A stretch of 34,887 nucleotides of DNA, taken from assembly GCA_964511405.1 (NCBI GenBank), contig CAZEFK010000058.1, positions 1 to 34,887 of the forward strand, given 5' to 3'. The notes beneath the pieces were generated by a model, which worked only from the letters and a program-made list of their open reading frames with translations, was not told where the DNA came from and searched no databases. Position 1 is the stretch's first letter. Every line of letters begins with the position of its first letter. The DNA comes from CAZEFK01 sp964511405 (GTDB lineage Bacteria > Pseudomonadota > Alphaproteobacteria > Elsterales > Elsteraceae). The position numbers and the translations under genes were made by a program. This document shows positions 30,459 through 34,887 of this stretch, piece by piece.

Positions 30459-31281
30459 CCGCCTGGCCGCCGCGCGCTGCCTGCTGTTCGTCCCGGGCGA
30501 CCGGCCCGAGCGGTTCGCCAAGGCGCTGGCCGCCTCGCCCGACGGCATCATCATCGATCTGGAGGACGCCGTCGCCGAGGCGGCCAAGCCGGCCGCCCGC
30601 CGCGAGGCGGCCGCGTTCCTGGCCGGCCGCACGGCGGGGACGCCACCGGTCGTGGTGCGCCTGAACGCGCTCGGCACCCGCGCCGCGCTCGACGATCTGG
30701 CGGCGCTGGCCGATGGCGCGCTCGCCCCCGACGCCGTGATGCTGGCCAAGACCGAAACGCCCCGCGATGTCGAGCTGGTGCGCGCCCACGACCCCGGCGG
30801 CCGGCCGCTGGTGGCCCTGATCGAGTCCATCGGCGGGCTGGAGCAGGCCGCCGCCATCGCCCGGACGCCGGGCTGCGCGGCGCTGGCCTTCGGCGGCGTC
30901 GACCTCGCCGGCGAGCTCGGCGCGGCGGTGGCGTGGGAGCCGCTGCTGGCGGCCCGGTCGCGCCTGGTGCGGGCGGCGGCCTCGGGCCGGCTGCCCTGCT
31001 TCGACGTCCCTGCCCTGGACTTCGGAGACCCCGACGCGGTGGCGGCCGAGTCCGCCCGAGTCCGGGCGCTGGGCTTCATGGGCAAGCTCGCGATCCATCC
31101 GGCCCAAGTCGCCCCCATCCGAGCGGCCTTCGCGCCATCGGCGGCGGAGATCGCCCAGGCCCGGCGCGTGATCGCGGCCGATGCCGCCGCTGCTGGCGCC
31201 GCCGTGTCGCTCGACGGCCGGATGGTCGACCGGCCCGTCGTCGTCGCCGCACGCCGCCTGTTGGCACGCGCCGGCGCGTGA
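30448..31281 (+). CDS. HpcH/HpaI aldolase / CitE-like lyase
   Basis: A 277-aa TIM-barrel enzyme of the CitE family (citrate lyase beta, malyl-CoA lyase relatives). LLFVPGDRPERFAKAL (12-27), IIDLEDAV (35-42) and Arg71 (VRLN) shape the active site. Glu125 (LIESIGGL) and Asp152 (FGGVDLAGELG) are the metal ligands, and GKLAIHPAQV is the C-terminal motif. Members cleave beta-hydroxyacyl-CoA or related compounds to acetyl-CoA or propionyl-CoA and a keto acid, or act as phosphatases or thioesterases. It overlaps the cupin gene by 11 bp and is followed after 6 bp by a PLP enzyme, so all three are one operon. The exact substrate is unknown. Confidence 0.9.
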   Translation: MPADRLAAARCLLFVPGDRPERFAKALAASPDGIIIDLEDAVAEAAKPAARREAAAFLAGRTAGTPPVVVRLNALGTRAALDDLAALADGALAPDAVMLAKTETPRDVELVRAHDPGGRPLVALIESIGGLEQAAAIARTPGCAALAFGGVDLAGELGAAVAWEPLLAARSRLVRAAASGRLPCFDVPALDFGDPDAVAAESARVRALGFMGKLAIHPAQVAPIRAAFAPSAAEIAQARRVIAADAAAAGAAVSLDGRMVDRPVVVAARRLLARAGA

Positions 31282-31287
31282 GGTTGG

Positions 31288-32574
31288 GTGGTGACGGAGA
31301 CCGATGGCGAACCGACGACGGCCGATGCCCACCTCGACACCCTGCTGATCGAGGGCGATGACCGGCTGGCGCTCGACCCGCGGTCGGGCGTGAACAAGTA
31401 CCTGTGCCCGCCGCGGCCGGTCCCGGGGCTGACCTGCTTCGCCTCCTGCACGGCGTCACCGATTTCGGCCGCGGGCTATCGCGCCGCGGCGGCCTGGCTG
31501 CGCCGCCAGGGTGTGGCGCCGTCGGCCGGCGCGCCGCTGGCCGAGCGGGTGGCCGCGGCATTCGGCGTCGCCGACCTCGCCGTCGCCGTGCTGGCGGCCT
31601 CGGGCACCGATGCCACGCTCCGGCTGCTCCAGCTGCTGGCGGCGGAGCGCCCGGGCGAGCCGATCCTCAGCATCCTGGCGGCCGCCGACGAGACCGGTTC
31701 GGGCGTGCCGCTGGCGGCGGCGGGCCGGCACTTCGCCGGAGAACTGGCCGGCCAGCCGGCGACCGGGATCGCGCCCGGGACCGAGGCCGTCGGCATCGCG
31801 CTGCGGGCAGCCGACGGCACCGCCCGCGCCCCCGACGCGGTCAGTGCCGAGTTCGCGGCGGCAGCGGCCGGCTGCCGCGGCCGCGCCGTCATCCATCGGA
31901 TCGACGGCTCCAAGACCGGCCTGGTCGCCCCCGCCCGAGTACCCGACGGCGCCGAGGTGGTGGTCGACGCCTGCCAGGCCCGCCTGCCGCCGGCCCGCCT
32001 GCGCGGCTATCTCGGCCGCGGCTGGCCGGTCGTGGTCACCGGCTCGAAATTCTACGGCGGCCCAGCCTTTTCCGGCGCGGTCCTGCTGCCGCGGACGCGC
32101 CTGCCGCCGGGCCTCGCCCCCGTGCCCGCGGGCGGCGGTCTCGCGACGTCGGTGCGCTGGGTGGCCGCCCTGGCGGAGATGGAAGCGATGGCGGCGTTGC
32201 CGGCGGCCGACACCGCCGAGCGAGCCGCGGCGGCGGGCCGGGCGATCGCCGACTGGATCGGCGCCACGCCCGGCCTCGCGGCCGTCGACATGCCCGCCGC
32301 ACCACCGGACGCCACCGAGCCGTGCACCATCTTCGCCGTCACGGTCGATGACCCCGGCGCACTGGGGCAGCCACTGTCGGTGGCGGCGCTGCGCCCGCTG
32401 CATCAGCAGCTCGCCCGACAGGGCGTGCTGCTCGGGCAGCCGGTCCGCCTCGGCGGGCAGGCCGGCGCGCTGCGCATCGCGCTCGGCGCCCGCAATCTCC
32501 TCGCCCCGGACCTGTTCCCCAGCCTCGACCGCTTGTTCCAGACGCTGGCGCGCACGCTCGCTTCGGCGCGATAG
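31288..32574 (+). CDS. Unassigned fold-type I PLP enzyme (aminotransferase-like)
   Basis: A 428-aa PLP-dependent enzyme whose reaction I cannot name. ASGTDATLRLLQ (104-115) looks like the PLP phosphate-binding loop, VVVDACQ (224-230) gives the pyridine-binding Asp227, and VVTGSKFYGGPAFSG (249-263) contains the likely Schiff-base Lys254. The order and spacing fit fold type I. An unusual N-terminal segment, SGVNKYLCPP (33-42), then CFASCTASPIS, carries three cysteines. The start is GTG, either 31288 or 31291, just after an AGG. It lies 6 bp after the CitE-like gene, so it likely aminates, eliminates or cleaves the compound that gene handles. Class V aminotransferase or a beta-eliminating lyase are options. 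Confidence 0.8.
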   Translation: MVTETDGEPTTADAHLDTLLIEGDDRLALDPRSGVNKYLCPPRPVPGLTCFASCTASPISAAGYRAAAAWLRRQGVAPSAGAPLAERVAAAFGVADLAVAVLAASGTDATLRLLQLLAAERPGEPILSILAAADETGSGVPLAAAGRHFAGELAGQPATGIAPGTEAVGIALRAADGTARAPDAVSAEFAAAAAGCRGRAVIHRIDGSKTGLVAPARVPDGAEVVVDACQARLPPARLRGYLGRGWPVVVTGSKFYGGPAFSGAVLLPRTRLPPGLAPVPAGGGLATSVRWVAALAEMEAMAALPAADTAERAAAAGRAIADWIGATPGLAAVDMPAAPPDATEPCTIFAVTVDDPGALGQPLSVAALRPLHQQLARQGVLLGQPVRLGGQAGALRIALGARNLLAPDLFPSLDRLFQTLARTLASAR

Positions 32575-32590
32575 CGCCGGCACGCAGCCC

Positions 32591-32621
32591 TTGACGCGCT
32601 GCAGCAACGCCCGCATATAGG
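32591..32621 (+). promoter_or_regulatory. Candidate sigma-70 promoter of ahpC
   Basis: TTGACG (32591-32596) is a near-consensus -35. TATAGG (32616-32621) or the overlapping CATATA (32614-32619, 17-bp spacing) serves as -10. Transcription would begin near 32627, at the left edge of the palindrome that follows. Confidence 0.5.
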
Positions 32622-32628
32622 GATCACT

Positions 32629-32649
32629 GAATTGGAACTATTCTAATTC
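32629..32649. promoter_or_regulatory. Irr/Fur-superfamily-like operator before ahpC
   Basis: Near-perfect palindrome: arms GAATTGGAA (32629-32637) and TTCTAATTC (32641-32649), 8 of 9 paired, around CTA. The core TTGGAA-N3-TTCTAA differs at one base from the TTAGAA-N3-TTCTAA pattern I recall for the Irr (ICE) box of alphaproteobacteria. It overlaps the predicted transcription start, a repressor-type position. Confidence 0.6.
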
Positions 32650-32664
32650 CGAAAAGGAGATCCC

Positions 32665-33201
32665 ATGCTGACCGTCGGCGACCGTTTTCCCGCCTTCGAC
32701 CTGACCGCCGTGCACTCGGGCGACCCGGCTTCGGGCTTCACCCCGGTGACCGAGCGGAGCTTCCCCGGCAAGTGGCTGGTCGTGTTCTTCTGGCCCAAGG
32801 ACTTCACCTTCGTCTGCCCGACCGAGATCGTCGGCTTCGGCCAGCTCGACGGCGAGTTCCGCGACCGCGACGCGGTGCTGCTCGGCGCCTCGATCGACAG
32901 CGAGTTCGTGCACGCCGCCTGGCGCCGCCACCATGACGACCTGAAGACCGTCACCTTCCCGTGGCTGGCCGACATCAAGCGCGAGCTCGCGACCGCCTGC
33001 GGCGTCCTCGATCCCAAGGAAGGCGTGGCGCTGCGCGCCACCTTCATCGTCGATCCCGAGGGCATCATCCGCTACGCCCAGGTCAACGACCTGTCGGTCG
33101 GCCGCAACCCGCAGGAGGTGCTGCGCACGCTCGACGCGCTGCAGACCGACGAGCTGTGCCCGTGCAACTGGCAGAAGGGCCAGCAGACCCTCGCCGCCTG
33201 A
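32665..33201 (+). CDS. ahpC: Alkyl hydroperoxide reductase subunit C (2-Cys peroxiredoxin)
   Basis: A 178-aa thioredoxin-fold peroxidase that reduces H2O2 and organic peroxides. The peroxidatic Cys51 is in DFTFVCPTEI, and Cys165/Cys167 in ELCPCNW are the candidate resolving cysteines. The length and ending match the AhpC group that pairs with AhpD, in which electrons come from AhpD and a dihydrolipoamide partner. The start is supported by AAGGAGA four bases upstream. A promoter and a Fur-family-like palindrome lie just upstream, so iron/haem or peroxide control is likely. ahpD follows in the same direction. Confidence 0.96.
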   Translation: MLTVGDRFPAFDLTAVHSGDPASGFTPVTERSFPGKWLVVFFWPKDFTFVCPTEIVGFGQLDGEFRDRDAVLLGASIDSEFVHAAWRRHHDDLKTVTFPWLADIKRELATACGVLDPKEGVALRATFIVDPEGIIRYAQVNDLSVGRNPQEVLRTLDALQTDELCPCNWQKGQQTLAA

Positions 33202-33209
33202 TGTCGGCC

Positions 33210-33232
33210 GGGCCCGCCGCGACGGCGGGCCC
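33210..33232 (+). other. GC hairpin between ahpC and ahpD
   Basis: GGGCCCGCC (33210-33218) pairs with GGCGGGCCC (33224-33232) across a 5-base loop. There is no T-run. It sits in the 48-bp ahpC-ahpD gap, where such hairpins can stabilise the upstream message or reduce read-through. Confidence 0.6.
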
Positions 33233-33249
33233 GCCTCGGAGACCCAACG

Positions 33250-33807
33250 ATGTCCATCGAAAGCCTGAAATCGGCCCTGCCCGACTATGCGCGGGACCTG
33301 AAGCTCAACCTCTCCGGCGTGCTGACCCAGCCCAGCCTGTCGGCGGCGCAAACCTGGGGCACGGCGCTGGCCAGCGCCATCGCCGCACGCAATCCGGCCG
33401 TGGTCCGGGCGGTCGCGGCCGAGGCGGCCCAGCACCTCGACGCCACCGGCCTGCGCGCCGCCAAGACCGCGGCCGCGATCATGGCCATGAACAACGTCTA
33501 TTACCGCTTCACCCACCTGGTGCAGGCGAGCGCCCCCGACTACCGCACCCTGCCGGCGCGGCTGCGCATGAACGGCCTGACCGGCCACGGCGCCGATCCC
33601 CTGGATTTCGAGCTGTGGTGCCTGGCGGTCTCGGCAATCAATGGCTGCGGCATGTGCATCGAAGCCCATGAGCACGAGGTCGTGAAGAAGGGCGCGACCA
33701 AAGAGCAGGTGCAGGCGGTCGTGCGCATCGCCGCCGTGGTCCAGGCCGTGGCGGTGACGCTCGACGGGGCTGCGGCGCTGGCCGAGACCGCAGCCGCGGC
33801 GGCGTGA
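33250..33807 (+). CDS. ahpD: Alkyl hydroperoxidase AhpD
   Basis: A 185-aa all-helical AhpD protein. It supplies electrons to AhpC and has weak peroxidase activity itself. The active-site Cys133-x-x-Cys136 and His140 are in NGCGMCIEAHEHE, with MNNVYYRFTHL (80-90) earlier, as in the family. A normal-looking start at 33250 follows CGGAGA. It is paired with ahpC in the same order as in other AhpC-AhpD systems, making a complete antioxidant pair here. A strong hairpin lies just downstream. Confidence 0.96.
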   Translation: MSIESLKSALPDYARDLKLNLSGVLTQPSLSAAQTWGTALASAIAARNPAVVRAVAAEAAQHLDATGLRAAKTAAAIMAMNNVYYRFTHLVQASAPDYRTLPARLRMNGLTGHGADPLDFELWCLAVSAINGCGMCIEAHEHEVVKKGATKEQVQAVVRIAAVVQAVAVTLDGAAALAETAAAAA

Positions 33808-33835
33808 CACCCGCGCCGGAAATGCTCTAGGGTCC

Positions 33836-33865
33836 GGTCCGGCGCCCGTTCCCGGGCGCCGGACC
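33836..33865 (+). terminator. 13-bp perfect hairpin after ahpD
   Basis: GGTCCGGCGCCCG (33836-33848) pairs perfectly with CGGGCGCCGGACC (33853-33865) around the loop TTCC, between ahpD and the aminotransferase gene. It is terminator-like in strength but has no T-run. Confidence 0.6.
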
Positions 33866-33890
33866 CGCCGCTAGCCCCGGACCCTGCGCA

Positions 33891-34887
33891 ATGCCCCTCC
33901 TCTCCGCTCGTCTCGACCGCATCAAGCCGTCGCCCACCATCGCCGTCAGCGCCCGCGCCCGGGCCCTGCAGGCCGAAGGCCGCGACGTGATTGGCCTGGG
34001 TGCCGGCGAGCCCGACTTCGACACGCCCGAGCACGTCAAAGCGGCGGCCAAGGCCGCCATCGACCGCGGCGAGACCAAGTACACCGACGTCGACGGCACG
34101 CCGGCGCTGAAGCAGGCGATCGTCGACAAGTTCAAGCGCGAGAACGGGCTCACCTACCGGGCCGACCAGATCACCGTCGGCACCGGCGGCAAGCAGGTGC
34201 TGTTCAATGCCCTGATGGCCACGCTCAACCCCGGGGACGAGGTGATCATCCCGGCGCCCTACTGGGTGTCGTATCCCGATATGGTCAACCTGGCCGAAGG
34301 CACGCCGGTGATCGTGCCGTGCGGCGAGAACGCCGGCTTCAAGCTGTCGGCGGCGGCCCTGGAATCGGCCATCACGCCCAGGACCAAGTGGCTGATCCTG
34401 AATTCGCCGTCCAATCCGACCGGCGCCGGCTACACCCGTGACGAGCTGGTGGCGCTGACCCAGGTGCTGCTGCGCCATCCCCATGTCTGGGTGATGACCG
34501 ACGACATGTACGAGCATCTGGCCTATGACGGCTGGACCTTCTACACCCCGGCCCAGGTCGAGCCGGCGCTGATGGACCGCACGCTGACCTGCAACGGCGT
34601 GTCCAAGGCCTATGCCATGACCGGCTGGCGCATCGGCTATGCCGGCGGCCCGACGCCGCTGATCAAGGCGATCGCCAAGCTGCAAAGCCAGTCGACCTCG
34701 AACCCGAGCTCGGTCAGCCAGGCCGCGGCGCTGGCCGCGCTCACCGGCGACCTGGGCTTCCTGGCGGCGCGCAACGAGATCTTCCGCCAGCGCCGCGACC
34801 TGTGCTGGAGCATGCTGAACCAGGCGCAGGGCATCACCTGCGTCAAGCCGGACGGCGCGTTCTACCTCTACCCGTCCTGCGCCGGCA
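33891..34887 (+). CDS. Aspartate aminotransferase, class I (5' part, runs off the window)
   Basis: The first 332 residues of a PLP-dependent aspartate aminotransferase of the I-gamma (AatA) type; usually about 400 aa. It begins LLSARLDRIKPSPTIAVS, has GAGEPDFDTPEHVK (37-50), the substrate-binding ITVGTGGKQVLFNAL (94-108), NSPSNPTGAGY (171-181), and TDDMYEHLAYDG (203-214) with the PLP-contacting Asp and Tyr. The Schiff-base Lys239 is in NGVSKAYAMTGWRIGY. The ATG at 33891 gives a family-typical N-terminus; no strong ribosome binding site is seen. It exchanges amino groups between aspartate and 2-oxoglutarate. The 3' end is beyond the window. Confidence 0.95.
   Translation, partial: MPLLSARLDRIKPSPTIAVSARARALQAEGRDVIGLGAGEPDFDTPEHVKAAAKAAIDRGETKYTDVDGTPALKQAIVDKFKRENGLTYRADQITVGTGGKQVLFNALMATLNPGDEVIIPAPYWVSYPDMVNLAEGTPVIVPCGENAGFKLSAAALESAITPRTKWLILNSPSNPTGAGYTRDELVALTQVLLRHPHVWVMTDDMYEHLAYDGWTFYTPAQVEPALMDRTLTCNGVSKAYAMTGWRIGYAGGPTPLIKAIAKLQSQSTSNPSSVSQAAALAALTGDLGFLAARNEIFRQRRDLCWSMLNQAQGITCVKPDGAFYLYPSCAG

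Noticed and set aside
1..34887. tRNA, rRNA, CRISPR arrays, insertion sequences and prophage genes.
   Set aside because: I looked on both strands and found no cloverleaf with CCA-type ends, spaced direct repeats, transposase motifs or phage structural genes. I could not run a dedicated search.

Overview
The window is very GC-rich DNA (about 70% by eye), tightly packed with bacterial genes. It suggests a high-GC alphaproteobacterium. The evidence is a PAS_5-type PAS protein, a divergent class III adenylate cyclase, abundant SDR, CoA-transferase and ABC solute-binding genes, and an operator resembling an Irr/Fur-family box before ahpC. An order such as Rhodospirillales is a guess. I see no rRNA, tRNA, CRISPR array, prophage or insertion sequence. 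I support 36 protein genes; the first and last run off the window.

Layout. 1-3.7 kb: the 3' end of an NHLM-type peptide-exporter ATPase with a degraded signature motif; a diiron acyl-ACP desaturase with two operator-like palindromes in its upstream gap; a LysR regulator divergent from an SDR. 3.8-6.7 kb: aroQ; a two-gene operon of an SDR and a divergent QueA-like protein (4-bp ATGA overlap); and a divergent XRE-cupin regulator. 6.7-11.9 kb: a Bcr/CflA-type efflux pump, a protein with three C-terminal 40-residue repeats, a TPR protein, glucokinase and an exported protein of unknown function. 11.9-15.3 kb: an envelope group with HtrA protease, alpha/beta hydrolase, a 65-aa membrane protein, a secreted trypsin-like protease and a CheY-like receiver. 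15.5-20.3 kb: a PaaH-like dehydrogenase, a CaiB-type CoA-transferase and a membrane adenylate cyclase whose start overlaps the transferase.

20.3-24.0 kb: a two-gene glycan-modifying operon (GT2-GtrA fusion plus GT39), a PAS protein and a 74-aa orphan. 24.1-27.7 kb: an IlvD/Edd dehydratase and aldo/keto reductase divergent from a DapA-like aldolase/dehydratase, probably sugar-acid catabolism. 27.7-32.6 kb: a DUF6875-like protein, an orphan family-5 solute-binding protein, and a compact operon of cupin, CitE-like lyase and an unassigned PLP enzyme. 32.6-34.9 kb: ahpC-ahpD behind a clear promoter and operator, then the start of an aspartate aminotransferase gene.

The best candidates for undescribed biology are the QueA-like/SDR operon, the cupin/CitE/PLP operon, the degenerate NHLM ATPase and the atypical cyclase. 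Several palindromes in divergent or upstream gaps are also strong. Four of the seven convergent gene junctions carry an inverted repeat that takes in or touches the stop codons.
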